From assembly GCA_017945845.1 (NCBI GenBank), contig CP072828.1:1358408-1422407 (forward strand): DNA of 64,000 nucleotides, written 5' to 3'. Position numbers and translations under genes: made by a program. This DNA comes from Carnobacteriaceae bacterium zg-C25 (lineage in GTDB: Bacteria > Bacillota > Bacilli > Lactobacillales > Aerococcaceae). Under the pieces are notes generated by a model. The model searched no databases and was not told where the DNA came from. It saw only the letters and a list, made by a program, of their open reading frames with translations. This document shows positions 53,306-62,456 of this stretch, in pieces (positions within the stretch are counted from its first letter, which is position 1; every line of letters begins with the position of its first letter).

Positions 53306-54970
53306 ATGTTAAAAAGAAAAGCAAATAAATTATCACAAATCGATAATTTATCGAACAATGAAAAATTAATTAACGGCTTTGCTTGGCTATCTGCCGGGCT
53401 TTTACTGTCCCGTTTAATTGGTGCCGTTTATATTATTTTCTGGTCCAAATGGATTGGCGAGCATTACGAATTGGCGAACAGTTTATATGCGATTGCCTAT
53501 AATCCGTATGTTTTATTTATTGATATTGCTACGGCTGGGTTCCCAATGGCGATTACAAAACAAGTGTCTCAACTCAATGCACAAAAAGAATATAAAGCGA
53601 GTATGCAACTGTTTAAACATTCCGCAATTGTCATGGTGGCATTTGGATTAATCGCTGCTTCTATCTTTTACTTGTCAGCGGGGTTTATCGCGAACAATTC
53701 AGTGCAGCCGACACATAACATGATGGACAATATTCGCGTGTTGCGAACATTGACCCCGACGCTAGTCATTTTGCCACTGATTAGTATTTTGCGCGGGTTC
53801 TTTCAAGGTAATCAGCAGATGACAACACCTGCCGTATCACAAATTATCGAACAATTTGTGCGTGTTGGTTATATGCTAGGGATGACCTACTATGTGATGA
53901 AAATCAAGGGCGGTTCATTCATCGAGGCGGTGGAACAATCCACTTTTGCGGCGTTTGTAGGGGCAGCTGTTACCTTAATCTTTTTACTCATTGAATTTGC
54001 CAAAGCGTATCCATACTTGATGGATCGTATACGCCTAGGCGAAAAAAATATTCATATCAATTTCAAAATGAGTTTGATGACGGTTTTAAAAGATTCCATT
54101 CCATTTGTTTTAATGAGTATGGGAGCTTCCGTACTAGCCATTATCGATCAATTTTTATACCGTCCGATTTTACACGATTTTTCTGACTACGACGCTAGAA
54201 AAACGGCTATATCGTACTCATGGTTTAGTGCCAACACCATTAAATTGACATCAATCGTTGGTTCATTAACCATGGCGATGACAACGGCAACCATTCCAAA
54301 TATTGCCACGCTATACCACAAAAAAAGTTTTAAAGAATTGGCACAATCCATCACAAAAAACTTACAATTTTACTTGTTTATTATTTTGCCAACCGCTATT
54401 GGTTTAAACATTGTGGGTAATTCGATGTATCGTGTGTTTTATAGTGATGCCAACGGTGCGCACGTCTTAAAATTTGTGTCACTGGCATTAATTACGAGCG
54501 GGTTATTTAGTATTTTTGTTAGCATGTTACAAGGTATGGGCAAACACCATGTTGCACTGCGCGCATTTAGTATCTTAATTGCGACCAAATTATTAATGGA
54601 CATGATTTTCATTGCGCTATTTAAAGAAATTGGTCCGGGATTAGCCGATATTTCAGCCGCGCTATTGGCACTCTTTTATTTATGGACAGAAATGAAACAC
54701 CTCACACGCTTTAATGCACGAGCGGTTTTCCACTCGTTAGAAAAAACGATTTTGAGTACCATTTTCATGTCCGTTTTTGCAAGTCTATCTTACTTAATCT
54801 TAACTAGACTATTATCTGAATTTGGCTTTTTACCAAATATCATTCGTGTTGTCGTTACGGCTATTGTCGGCGCAATCGCCTATGCTTACGCCTCATTAAA
54901 ACTTGGTCTATTGGAAACGCATTTTCCACAATATACACCAAAAATAAAACGGCTATTTCGAATGAAATAA
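53306..54970 (+). CDS. Polysaccharide/lipid flippase, MOP family (YtgP/SpoVB-like)
   Basis: A 554-residue membrane protein with about 14 helices. The openings NGFAWLSAGLLLSRLIGAVY and IFWSKWIGEHYELANSLYAI are typical of the MurJ/SpoVB/YtgP group, which flips lipid-linked cell-wall precursors across the membrane. The GMGKHHVALRAFSI stretch is the loop of the second half. AGAGG is the ribosome site. It is monocistronic, ending in a strong terminator at 55005. Lipid II flipping is inferred from the family. Confidence 0.9.
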   Translation: MLKRKANKLSQIDNLSNNEKLINGFAWLSAGLLLSRLIGAVYIIFWSKWIGEHYELANSLYAIAYNPYVLFIDIATAGFPMAITKQVSQLNAQKEYKASMQLFKHSAIVMVAFGLIAASIFYLSAGFIANNSVQPTHNMMDNIRVLRTLTPTLVILPLISILRGFFQGNQQMTTPAVSQIIEQFVRVGYMLGMTYYVMKIKGGSFIEAVEQSTFAAFVGAAVTLIFLLIEFAKAYPYLMDRIRLGEKNIHINFKMSLMTVLKDSIPFVLMSMGASVLAIIDQFLYRPILHDFSDYDARKTAISYSWFSANTIKLTSIVGSLTMAMTTATIPNIATLYHKKSFKELAQSITKNLQFYLFIILPTAIGLNIVGNSMYRVFYSDANGAHVLKFVSLALITSGLFSIFVSMLQGMGKHHVALRAFSILIATKLLMDMIFIALFKEIGPGLADISAALLALFYLWTEMKHLTRFNARAVFHSLEKTILSTIFMSVFASLSYLILTRLLSEFGFLPNIIRVVVTAIVGAIAYAYASLKLGLLETHFPQYTPKIKRLFRMK

Positions 54971-55004
54971 ATTCACTTACTAATGTGAACTACTCTACCT
55001 AATT

Positions 55005-55030
55005 AAAACACCGTTTGTGCGGTGTTTTTT
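55005..55030 (+). terminator. Terminator of the flippase gene
   Basis: AAAACACCG and CGGTGTTTT form a perfect 9-bp stem with loop TTTGTG and a T run. Confidence 0.88.
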
Positions 55031-55105
55031 CATATCCTTTGAAATCACTCTAAAAAACAACCCTAAAAATCACTTGAAAAAATTTTCTAAAATCAAAAAA
55101 ATACG

Positions 55106-55145
55106 TTTGAAAAGGCTTTCAAAAAAATAAAAAATATGTTACACT
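55106..55145 (+). promoter_or_regulatory. Promoter of hpf with a palindromic cre-like site
   Basis: TTTGAAA (55106) and TTTCAAA (55117) form a palindrome around AGGC, resembling a CcpA (cre) site. It overlaps a TTTCAA -35 that is 17 bases from TACACT (55140-55145). This suggests catabolite control of hibernation, which the sequence cannot prove. Confidence 0.5.
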
Positions 55146-55206
55146 ATTCACGTAGAGAAATCTATAAAATATTCTAGACGATAGTCGGCTGGAAGGAGAG
55201 ATAATT

Positions 55207-55755
55207 ATGTTAACATTTAATATCAGAGGAGAAAACATCGAAGTTACTCAAGCGATTCGTGAGTATTGTGAAAAGAAATTGACACGCTTAGAACGTTACT
55301 TTACACACGTGCCGTCTGTTATATCTCATGTAAACTTAAAAGTTTATCCTGATAAAACTGCAAAAGTTGAAGTAACTATTCCACTTCCATTTTTAGTTCT
55401 CCGTGCTGAAGAAACATCACCTGATTTATACGGAAGTATTGATTTGGTAATTGATAAATTGGAACGTCAAATTCGTCGTTACAAAACAAAAATTCAAAAA
55501 AAATCACGTGATAACGGTTTTGCTTTTGAAAATGCCTTTGCACCGAACGAAGACGTTGTTGAAGAAAACGATAATTTAGAAATTGTACGGATTAAACGCA
55601 TTCCTTTTAGACCAATGGACGCTGAAGAAGCTATCTTACAAATGAACATGTTAGGACATGATTTCTTCGCCTACATCGATATGGAAACAGAAGACATGTG
55701 TGTCGTATACCGCAGAAAAGACGGCAAATACGGCTTAATCGAAGCGGATAGATAA
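55207..55755 (+). CDS. hpf: Ribosome hibernation promoting factor, long form
   Basis: A 182-residue protein that joins stationary-phase 70S ribosomes into inactive 100S dimers. The N-terminal S30AE domain starts LTFNIRGENIEVTQAIREYC and contains KLERQIRRYKTKIQKK; the C-terminal dimerisation domain contains RIKRIPFRPMDAEEAILQM and GHDFFAYIDMETEDM then VVYRRKDGKYGLIE. Long form, as in most Firmicutes. GGAAGGAG precedes the ATG. A palindrome near the -35 is a candidate regulatory site. Confidence 0.95.
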   Translation: MLTFNIRGENIEVTQAIREYCEKKLTRLERYFTHVPSVISHVNLKVYPDKTAKVEVTIPLPFLVLRAEETSPDLYGSIDLVIDKLERQIRRYKTKIQKKSRDNGFAFENAFAPNEDVVEENDNLEIVRIKRIPFRPMDAEEAILQMNMLGHDFFAYIDMETEDMCVVYRRKDGKYGLIEADR

Positions 55756-55784
55756 AAAATTTAATCAAAAAACTATACAATTTT

Positions 55785-55814
55785 TAGGGTTGACGGCATA
55801 AGCTGTCGACCCTA
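55785..55814. repeat. GGGTTGACGGC-type palindromic repeat, copy 6 (terminator-like)
   Basis: TAGGGTTGACGGC then ATAA then GCTGTCGACCCTA, preceded by TTTTT: a near-perfect 13-bp stem, 30 bases after hpf. The region to 56127 (~370 bases) holds only this, a remnant of the TTTGACATAGAA block (55859-55870), a short AAACAGTGAA/TTTACTGTTT hairpin (55868-55907) and the branched repeat. Confidence 0.8.
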
Positions 55815-55851
55815 ATTTATTTTGTGTTAAATCACTACTTTTTTACTAATA

Positions 55852-55870
55852 ACCACCATTTGACATAGAA
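55852..55870. repeat. TTTGACATAGAA block, partial copy 3
   Basis: ACCACCATTTGACATAGAAC matches the end of the repeat at 18668-18732 (ACACCATTTGACATAGAACC); the TCGTTATCGGTT part is absent. Confidence 0.55.
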
Positions 55871-55976
55871 CAAAAAAAAACAGTGAACCTTTTGATTTAC
55901 TGTTTCTATGTTAGTTCTTTTCTAAATTTTGAGTGTTTATTTTGTTTATAATTATATCATTTTTAACCGCTATTAT

Positions 55977-56081
55977 CGTATCAGACGTTGTTGTACGAAT
56001 GGCTTCGTTCTCGCACGTAGTAGAGAACGAGCGATGTATCGTGTACATCGCGGTAAGCCGTACAACTTAACGTCTGATACG
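55977..56081 (-). repeat. Branched-stem intergenic repeat element, copy 2
   Basis: On the minus strand a perfect 13-bp outer stem, CGTATCAGACGTT with AACGTCTGATACG, encloses GTTGTACG/CGTACAAC and two hairpins: GCGATGTA-CACGA-TACATCGC and CGTTCTC...GAGAACG. It matches 1987-2094 and is joined, like copy 1, to a GACTGTTGAC terminator. It can fold as a three-way junction RNA or cruciform. Confidence 0.8.
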
Positions 56082-56117
56082 AAAAAAGACTGTTGACAGT
56101 CTAATTTGTCAACAGTC
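56082..56117 (-). terminator. Terminator of apt (GACTGTTGAC family copy 3)
   Basis: On the minus strand GACTGTTGACAAATTAGACT then GTCAACAGTC and six T, eleven bases after the apt stop. Nearly identical to the ATPase terminator at 1952. Confidence 0.85.
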
Positions 56118-56127
56118 TATGCTTTTT

Positions 56128-56640
56128 TTAATACGTCATCAATACTTTAATATCGTAATTGCCAATTTTTTCACGGCCGTTTAAGTCTGCTAATTCAATT
56201 AAAAATGCTGCGCCGACGACGATACCACCTTGTTTTTCGATTAATTCAATTGTTGCAGCGATTGTACCGCCTGTTGCTAATAAGTCGTCTGTAATTAACA
56301 CGCGTTGCCCTGGTTTGATGGCATCTTTGTTCATTTCTAAAACGTTTGAGCCGTATTCTAAATCGTAGGATACCTCAATCGTTTCTCCCGGTAATTTACC
56401 TTTTTTACGTACAGGCAAGAAACCAACGCCTAATTCTGTTGCCACTGGACACCCAACTAAAAAGCCACGTGCTTCTGGTCCAACGATAACATCCACTTGA
56501 TTTTCTTTTGCATACTCTACAATTTGTTGTGTTGCATAGTGATATGCTGGCCCATTAGCCATTAATGGTGTAATATCTCTAAATAAAATTCCCGGTGTTG
56601 GAAAATCCGGAATAGTTGTAATATATTGTTTTAAATCCAT
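56128..56640 (-). CDS. apt: Adenine phosphoribosyltransferase
   Basis: A 170-residue enzyme that converts adenine and PRPP to AMP (purine salvage). The PRPP-binding motif is [13 protein letters not shown], and the family motif [11 protein letters not shown] binds the base. The start [20 protein letters not shown] is diagnostic. It lies 3 bases after recJ, the same order as in Bacillus and lactic acid bacteria. Confidence 0.96.
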   Translation of the reverse strand: MDLKQYITTIPDFPTPGILFRDITPLMANGPAYHYATQQIVEYAKENQVDVIVGPEARGFLVGCPVATELGVGFLPVRKKGKLPGETIEVSYDLEYGSNVLEMNKDAIKPGQRVLITDDLLATGGTIAATIELIEKQGGIVVGAAFLIELADLNGREKIGNYDIKVLMTY

Positions 56641-56643
56641 AAG

Positions 56644-58938
56644 TTACTCCTTGTTATCATCCATTTTTAAATGTATTTGAAGTGTCGCAAACGGCGTAAA
56701 TAACAATTCTTTTTGAACTACCATAAGTTGTTGATGTTTTTTCATCACTTGCGTTTGCATTAAATCCACTTTTTGTGTATTGCCAACAAAAGTTAGCGTA
56801 CCATCCTCTATTTTAACAAATTCAGCTTCAAAAAACACCTGAATAATTAAAATTAATAAATCTTTTTGCATGCCCAATACTTTGGACAAACGATCTAACT
56901 GATTTTTAAGGACGACTTGCTTTTCATTGGCTAAAATTTTATAAACATTAGCGAATTGTTGTCGTGTCGGTGTGCCAATTAAATATAAATTCTTTTGTGT
57001 ATGACACATCACATGGACATTGTCATAGGCTACCTTGTTTAACACATGTTGTAGCGATTCTATTGTTTCTGGACAATCAAAAATTACCAAATGTTCACAA
57101 AATAAATTTTCATGATGATCAATCGTCTCTGCCATTAAACTTTTTGACGTTGTTGGCACTTTTGTAGCAAAAAAGTCGTAATATTTTTGATTGAAAAAGA
57201 CATAAATGGCATTTTCAATCATCACATCTTCTTTTTTGATAACGGTTGTCCGTTTATCAAACCACTGTTTTTTCGTAATTTGCGTATCTAAAACGTGTCC
57301 TTGGACACTTTCAATACCATTCCACTCGTTAATGCCTAACTGCACCCAAGCCGTTGTTTCAATATCATCTAATAACTGGGATTGCACATGTCCTGCATTA
57401 AACAGTACAAAATCAAGTTGCCCAATACGTCCCTTCAAGTGTTGTTTTTTGTCGCCAATAGATTTTGTTTGTGACAATTTCTCATTTTCAATTTTAAAAA
57501 TAGGCTTGTCATGATTGGTACCATACGGTTCAAATTGTTTTAATTCGTGTAAAAAATCAATCGTTAAATCGCTACTTTCTACGCTTAAATCATAATACCG
57601 TGTTGGTCTTTCAACGACTGGGACAATGTGTTGCAACGCTTGTTTCAATGCATCAATGTTATCTATCGACACACTTAATCCAGCAGCCATTTCATGACCA
57701 CCAAATTTTGCGATAAAATCGCTACACTCCGTTAAAACATCATATAAATTAACGCCTTCAACACTTCTTCCCGAACCTTTTGCAATACCCGTTTCTTCAT
57801 CAATTTGCAACAAAATTGTTGGTTTACCGGTTTTTTCAACGACTTGACTGGCCACAATACCTAATACACCAGCATGCCAATTTTTACTCGCTAATAAAAT
57901 GAAATTATCTGCATTTCCTTGAATTTGTTGCATCACATCATTCACGATATTGGCAACAATTTGTTTACGTTCATCATTTTTTGCATTAATTAACGCCACT
58001 AACTCATCGGCTTGTTCATCATCAAACGTCATCATTAATTCAACGCCCGGTGTTGCATCATCTAATCGACCAATCGCATTTAATCGTGGTCCAATTGCAA
58101 AACCAACATTATCCGCCGTCAATTTTTGTGTATTAACGTTTGCACTTTCCATGAGTTTTTGCAATCCAATGCGTTGCGTTTGTTTCAGCATATCTAATCC
58201 GTAATGAATAAGTATTCGATTTTCGTCTGTCACACTGACTAAATCAGCAATGGTACCAATAGCTACTAAATCCAAACTTTCCATTGGCACATCGTCCAAC
58301 AATGCCGTTGCAACTTTAAAAGCAACGCCTGCACCCGATAAATCACCAAAAGGGTACTGCCCTTTTGGGTGTCTTGGGTGGACAATCGCATACGCATTTG
58401 GTAATTCAGCAGGTAATTCATGGTGATCCGTTACCACCACATCAACACCTTTAGACATAGCAACAGCAATCGCTTCGTGACCGGCTACCCCATTATCACA
58501 CGTCACAATTAAATCGACTTTATCGACATCAATCATGTACCGAAACACTTCAACGTTTGGTCCGTACCCATCTGTAAACCGATTTGGTAAATAAAAATGA
58601 ACATTTCCACCAAGTGTATCAATCGCTTCACATAAAATCGACGTACTCGTAATACCGTCCGCATCGTAATCACCATAGACTAGAATTTTTTCGCCATTTT
58701 CAATAGCACATCGAATGCGCTCTACCGCTTTTTCCATGTCATGCATTAAATACGGATCATGTAATTGTGATAAATCTGGTCGTTTAAACGTTTCTAATTT
58801 TTCCCGTGTATCAATGCCACGTTGTAAGCACAGTTGCGCAAATAGTCGTCCCACCCCCGTTTCTTCTTGAAAGGCTTTAACGTCTTGTTCGCTATGTAGC
58901 GCTTTTTCTACCCAATGATATTTTGCTTTTTTTGCCAT
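56644..58938 (-). CDS. recJ: Single-stranded-DNA-specific exonuclease RecJ
   Basis: A 764-residue DHH-family 5'-3' exonuclease used in recombination and mismatch repair. Metal-binding motifs are VYGDYDADGITS, VTCDNGVAGHEA and VVTDHHELP, followed by the DHHA1 domain with FGGHEMAAGLSV. The C-terminal ~200 residues are the Firmicute-specific extension. Start at ATG 58938 with AAGGGAA; the frame extends upstream into the DUF1934 gene. apt follows closely. Confidence 0.95.
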   Translation of the reverse strand: MAKKAKYHWVEKALHSEQDVKAFQEETGVGRLFAQLCLQRGIDTREKLETFKRPDLSQLHDPYLMHDMEKAVERIRCAIENGEKILVYGDYDADGITSTSILCEAIDTLGGNVHFYLPNRFTDGYGPNVEVFRYMIDVDKVDLIVTCDNGVAGHEAIAVAMSKGVDVVVTDHHELPAELPNAYAIVHPRHPKGQYPFGDLSGAGVAFKVATALLDDVPMESLDLVAIGTIADLVSVTDENRILIHYGLDMLKQTQRIGLQKLMESANVNTQKLTADNVGFAIGPRLNAIGRLDDATPGVELMMTFDDEQADELVALINAKNDERKQIVANIVNDVMQQIQGNADNFILLASKNWHAGVLGIVASQVVEKTGKPTILLQIDEETGIAKGSGRSVEGVNLYDVLTECSDFIAKFGGHEMAAGLSVSIDNIDALKQALQHIVPVVERPTRYYDLSVESSDLTIDFLHELKQFEPYGTNHDKPIFKIENEKLSQTKSIGDKKQHLKGRIGQLDFVLFNAGHVQSQLLDDIETTAWVQLGINEWNGIESVQGHVLDTQITKKQWFDKRTTVIKKEDVMIENAIYVFFNQKYYDFFATKVPTTSKSLMAETIDHHENLFCEHLVIFDCPETIESLQHVLNKVAYDNVHVMCHTQKNLYLIGTPTRQQFANVYKILANEKQVVLKNQLDRLSKVLGMQKDLLILIIQVFFEAEFVKIEDGTLTFVGNTQKVDLMQTQVMKKHQQLMVVQKELLFTPFATLQIHLKMDDNKE

Positions 58939-58954
58939 ATTTTCCCTTTTTGTG

Positions 58955-59371
58955 TTAGTTTTGTACAGTATACTGTAAGCGATAGCGTCCAAATAATTGA
59001 TTGTCCTGTTTCAATTTGTAATGTAAATGAAAGGCAATCATGTCGCCTTGCTCATTGAACAGATAATCTAATTTTGTTGTTTGCACATCAAAAACCATCA
59101 TACCTTGCGGCAAATGATAGTGCATTTGCGTGTCATCCTGTTGTGAAAAAACCACTCTTTTAATGGCGTGTTTTTCCCACAAAAATGTCATGACCTTTTG
59201 TTTGACATCAATTTTTACTGTATTTTTCCCCGTTTCATCATCTTCAAATCGAAAATAATGTACACCATTTACAAGATGATACGTTGCTTCATATTTTTTT
59301 TCGATAACATCTGTATCGTGTTGCTGTTGAATAGATGATCGTAACTGTAATTGAACCGTCTTATTTTCCAA
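58955..59371 (-). CDS. DUF1934 (YwiB-like) protein
   Basis: A 138-residue beta-barrel-type protein with VQLQLRSSIQQQHDTDVIEK, TYHLVNGVHYFRFEDDETGK and a C-terminal QLFGRYRLQYTV, as in DUF1934 proteins of unknown function (lipocalin-like fold). Start TTG overlaps the end of murB by 11 bases; the ribosome site is weak. recJ follows after 16 bases. Confidence 0.75.
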   Translation of the reverse strand: MENKTVQLQLRSSIQQQHDTDVIEKKYEATYHLVNGVHYFRFEDDETGKNTVKIDVKQKVMTFLWEKHAIKRVVFSQQDDTQMHYHLPQGMMVFDVQTTKLDYLFNEQGDMIAFHLHYKLKQDNQLFGRYRLQYTVQN

Positions 59372-60257
59372 TGAAACGCACTTCCGTTTCTAATTCAACA
59401 TTGAATTGTTTTTTTACGGTGTTTTGCACGTGTTTGATTAACGCTTCATAGTCACTTGCTGTTCCATTATCAACATTGACCATAAAACCGGCATGTTTTT
59501 TAGACACTTCAACACCACCGATACGATACCCTTGTAATTGTGCATCTTGAATCAGTTTACCAGCGAAATACCCTTCCGGTCTTTTAAACACACTCCCACA
59601 ACTTGGGTATTCTAACGGTTGTTTTGATTGGCGTAAATCTGTCAATTTTTTAATTTTTTCATCAATAAGATTTTGTTGTCCAACGGCTAATTGTAACGTC
59701 ATCGATACAACAACATCGCCTGTTTCTTGAATTTTACTGTGTCGATAAGCAAATTGCATGTCTTCATTTGTATAGGTTTTCATTTCACCATCTCGTGTGA
59801 GCACATCAACCGATACAATAACGTCTTTCATTTCACCGTCATACGCACCGGCATTCATATACACCGCACCACCAACACTTCCAGGAATACCGCATGCAAA
59901 TTCAAATCCTGTTAGCGTATGTTTTTGAATAAATTGTGATACATCCACTAATTTTGCACCAGCTTGTGCATAAACCTTTTCACCATCAATTGAAATGTCA
60001 TTCATTTTTTCAAGCATGACAACTATACCGGATAATCCGCTATCTTTTACAATAACGTTACTGGCATTACCTAAAACGGTTAATGCAATATTTTTTTCTT
60101 TTGTAAATGTTAAAATATGGTGTAATTCGTCTTTAGTTTTCGGAAAAACAAGTAATTCTGCTGCTCCACCTGTTTTTGTATACGTATAATCTTTTAATAA
60201 GCCATTTTCGGTGGCTATAATGTGTGGATATTTTTCTTTAAATTCTGTTTGAAACAT
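59361..60257 (-). CDS. murB: UDP-N-acetylenolpyruvoylglucosamine reductase
   Basis: A 298-residue FAD enzyme that makes UDP-MurNAc for peptidoglycan. The short type lacking the extra domain: TKTGGAAELLVFPKTKDEL, then FACGIPGSVGGAVYMNAGAY (FAD site), RHSKIQ and SCGSVFKRPEG (the Ser of the reaction). Good ribosome site AAGAGG before the ATG. First gene of a murB-DUF1934-recJ-apt run. Confidence 0.96.
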   Translation of the reverse strand: MFQTEFKEKYPHIIATENGLLKDYTYTKTGGAAELLVFPKTKDELHHILTFTKEKNIALTVLGNASNVIVKDSGLSGIVVMLEKMNDISIDGEKVYAQAGAKLVDVSQFIQKHTLTGFEFACGIPGSVGGAVYMNAGAYDGEMKDVIVSVDVLTRDGEMKTYTNEDMQFAYRHSKIQETGDVVVSMTLQLAVGQQNLIDEKIKKLTDLRQSKQPLEYPSCGSVFKRPEGYFAGKLIQDAQLQGYRIGGVEVSKKHAGFMVNVDNGTASDYEALIKHVQNTVKKQFNVELETEVRFIGK

Positions 60258-60462
60258 ATTTGCCTCTTCTTTAGTGAATTAATTGCTCTACCATTATAAT
60301 GGACTTTGCCCTAAAAATACAAAAAAATCACGCTTTTTAATGTTTTCTTTCTTTTTTGCGACATCTTTTTAAAATTGAAAGCATTTTACACCACAGCAAG
60401 AACTTGCATTTTGAACCATTTATCTATATGATGATTGAGAATAAAAAGCAAGGAGTTAGAAA

Positions 60463-60795
60463 ATGAGTTTACCAAATTGTCCGAAATGTGCTAGTGAGTA
60501 TGTTTATGAAGATGGCGCTTTACTTGTTTGTCCGGAATGTGCGTATGAGTGGGACGCAAACGAGAGTGATGCAGAATCAACTTTAATCGTTAAAGATGCG
60601 AATGGTGCTTTATTACAAGACGGGGATACTGTTACAGTCATTAAAGATTTAAAAGTAAAGGGTGCTCCTAAAGACATTAAACAAGGAACACGTGTTAAAA
60701 ATATTCGTTTAGTTGAAGGTGACCATAACATTGATTGTAAAATTGATGGGTTTGGTGCAATGAAATTAAAATCAGAATTTGTGAAAAAAAATTAA
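60463..60795 (+). CDS. Zinc-ribbon alkylphosphonate utilisation-like protein (YjdM/PhnA family)
   Basis: A 110-residue protein. The N-terminal zinc ribbon is [20 protein letters not shown] with the last Cys in CAYEW; the C-terminal domain starts [20 protein letters not shown]. The name PhnA is historical: the family is now YjdM, and a role in phosphonate breakdown is not supported. AAGGAG precedes the ATG. It is monocistronic and upstream of rpoE. Confidence 0.9.
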   Translation: MSLPNCPKCASEYVYEDGALLVCPECAYEWDANESDAESTLIVKDANGALLQDGDTVTVIKDLKVKGAPKDIKQGTRVKNIRLVEGDHNIDCKIDGFGAMKLKSEFVKKN

Positions 60796-60812
60796 ATTTC
60801 ATGTAGCTTTCA

Positions 60813-60841
60813 TTGAAAAAACACTAATTTACTGATAAACT
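60813..60841 (+). promoter_or_regulatory. Promoter of rpoE
   Basis: TTGAAA (60813-60818) and TAAACT (60836-60841), 17 bases apart. Confidence 0.6.
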
Positions 60842-60874
60842 AAAACATACAAATGTGAAAGGGTGTACCGATAG

Positions 60875-61429
60875 ATGACATTGATTGGTTTAGAAGGCAT
60901 CAATAAAAATGAATTATCCATGGTTGAAGTAGCACACGCTATTTTAGAACAAAAAGGTGACGTAATGGAGTTTAATGAACTGTTAGTCGCTGTTCAAGAA
61001 TACATGGAATTAAATGACGAAAAATTGGAACGTCAAATGCCTGTATTTTATACGGAATTAAATATTGACGGCAGTTTTATTTCTTTAGGCGATAATCGTT
61101 GGGGATTACGTTCATGGTATGCAATTGATTCGATTGATGAAGAATTAGTTTCATTAGAAGAAGAAACAACTGTACGTCGTAAAAAACGTAAAAAACTTAA
61201 TGCGTTCGTTACAAGTGATGACGATGTTGATTACAGCAACGATGATCCAGAAGACGAAGATTTAGATACATTAGATGATGATGAAGACATTGATGAATTA
61301 GATGATAGTGAGGAAACAACTGATTTAGACGATTACTCATCAGATTTAGATACATTAGTGGATGATAAAGACGCTATTGAAGACGAATTAACAATTGTTT
61401 CTGATGAAGAAGCATTTGAAGATTTATAA
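60875..61429 (+). CDS. rpoE: DNA-directed RNA polymerase subunit delta
   Basis: A 184-residue delta subunit specific to Gram-positives, which increases polymerase recycling and specificity. The N-terminal HARE domain (SMVEVAHAILEQKGDVMEF, NRWGLRSWYAID) is followed, after a basic KKRKKLN patch, by a long acidic tail rich in Asp and Glu (DDPEDEDLDTLDDDEDIDEL). AAAGGG precedes the ATG. It is usually followed by pyrG; here a strong terminator follows instead. Confidence 0.95.
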   Translation: MTLIGLEGINKNELSMVEVAHAILEQKGDVMEFNELLVAVQEYMELNDEKLERQMPVFYTELNIDGSFISLGDNRWGLRSWYAIDSIDEELVSLEEETTVRRKKRKKLNAFVTSDDDVDYSNDDPEDEDLDTLDDDEDIDELDDSEETTDLDDYSSDLDTLVDDKDAIEDELTIVSDEEAFEDL

Positions 61430-61432
61430 AAT

Positions 61433-61477
61433 AAAATCCAACCTGTTTTTGCTTGTAAAAAATAGGTTGGATTTTTT
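61433..61477 (+). terminator. Terminator of rpoE
   Basis: AAAATCCAACCT and AGGTTGGATTTT form a perfect 12-bp stem with T run. Confidence 0.9.
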
Positions 61478-61505
61478 GTTGTTTTAAAATTGGCTGTATC
61501 ATTTT

Positions 61506-61534
61506 TAGGGCGAATAGCATAACACATCAATCTA
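61506..61534. repeat. GGGTTGACGGC-type palindromic repeat, copy 7 (degenerate)
   Basis: GGCTGTATCATTTTTAGGG matches the left flank of other copies, but the arm (CGAATAGCATAACACATCAA) has lost most of its pairing. Confidence 0.55.
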
Positions 61535-61577
61535 ATTTAACAGTACCTTTTGTTTGACTACTTACGATAATGAACAT

Positions 61578-61614
61578 AAAAAAAGACTGTTGATGATTTA
61601 GTTTATCAACAGTC
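61578..61614 (-). terminator. Terminator of the rpmH-jag operon (GACTGTTGAC family copy 4)
   Basis: On the minus strand GACTGTTGATAAACTAAATC then ATCAACAGTC and seven T, 35 bases after the jag stop. Confidence 0.85.
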
Positions 61615-61649
61615 TAGATTGAAAAATTTCGATTTTAATGATTTATCCT

Positions 61650-62444
61650 TTAAAAAGGTTTTTGATTAAATTCCACTTTTAAATAGCGATGTGGTTCTTT
61701 ACCTTCTGATTGTGTTACCAATTGATCGTATCTACTAATACGTGCATGAACAATTTTACGTTCAAATGCTGGTAGTGGTTCTAAATAAACCGCTTGGCGT
61801 GTACGAAGCACTTTTTTTGCTGTACGATCAGCCATCTCTTTTAATTTTTCTTCACGTTTTTGACGATAATCACCAATATTTACAATAACCATTGGCGCTT
61901 TTTCATCTTCACGATACACCATTGTTTGTGTCAACACTTGTAAAGCGTTAATGATTTTACCGTATTTTCCAATTAATAAACCAGCTTTAGCCGTTTCAAT
62001 TTGGAAAATTAATTTTTTAGATGTTTCTTTTACATCAACTGTAATATCCGCACCGTATTCTTTTGAAATATTCACTAAATAAGTAACAACTTCTTTATAT
62101 TTTTCATTAGCATCAACTTTATGATGATGTGTCGGTTGTGGTGTTGCCTCAACTGTTTTTTGAGTAGTTGTTGAAACCTTTTTTTCTTCAACAACTTTTT
62201 CAGTTAATTTAACATCTTTTTCAACTGATTTTACTGATTTTTCTACAATTGTTTCATTTTGTTCAAATGATTTTGGTTTAACGGTTAATGAGACAATAGC
62301 CTCTTTTTGACCAAAACCTAAAAAACCTTTTTTATTTTCTTGTAACACAACAATAATCACATCTTCGCGAGAAGCATTTAATTTTTTTAAACCATTTTCA
62401 ATTGCTAATTCGACAGTTGCTGCTGTCATTGTAATTGTATTCAT
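61650..62444 (-). CDS. khpB: RNA-binding protein Jag/KhpB
   Basis: A 264-residue RNA-binding protein with an N-terminal Jag_N domain (ENKKGFLGFGQKEAIVSL), a charged linker, a KH domain (AKAGLLIGKYGKIINALQVL) and an R3H domain (PLPAFERKIVHARISRYDQL). With KhpA it binds many transcripts and affects cell elongation. ATG at 62444 has AAAGGA seven bases upstream; the ATG two codons earlier overlaps that site. Last gene of the rpmH-rnpA-yidC-jag oriC cluster. Confidence 0.93.
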   Translation of the reverse strand: MNTITMTAATVELAIENGLKKLNASREDVIIVVLQENKKGFLGFGQKEAIVSLTVKPKSFEQNETIVEKSVKSVEKDVKLTEKVVEEKKVSTTTQKTVEATPQPTHHHKVDANEKYKEVVTYLVNISKEYGADITVDVKETSKKLIFQIETAKAGLLIGKYGKIINALQVLTQTMVYREDEKAPMVIVNIGDYRQKREEKLKEMADRTAKKVLRTRQAVYLEPLPAFERKIVHARISRYDQLVTQSEGKEPHRYLKVEFNQKPF

Positions 62445-62456
62445 TGGCATTCCTTT

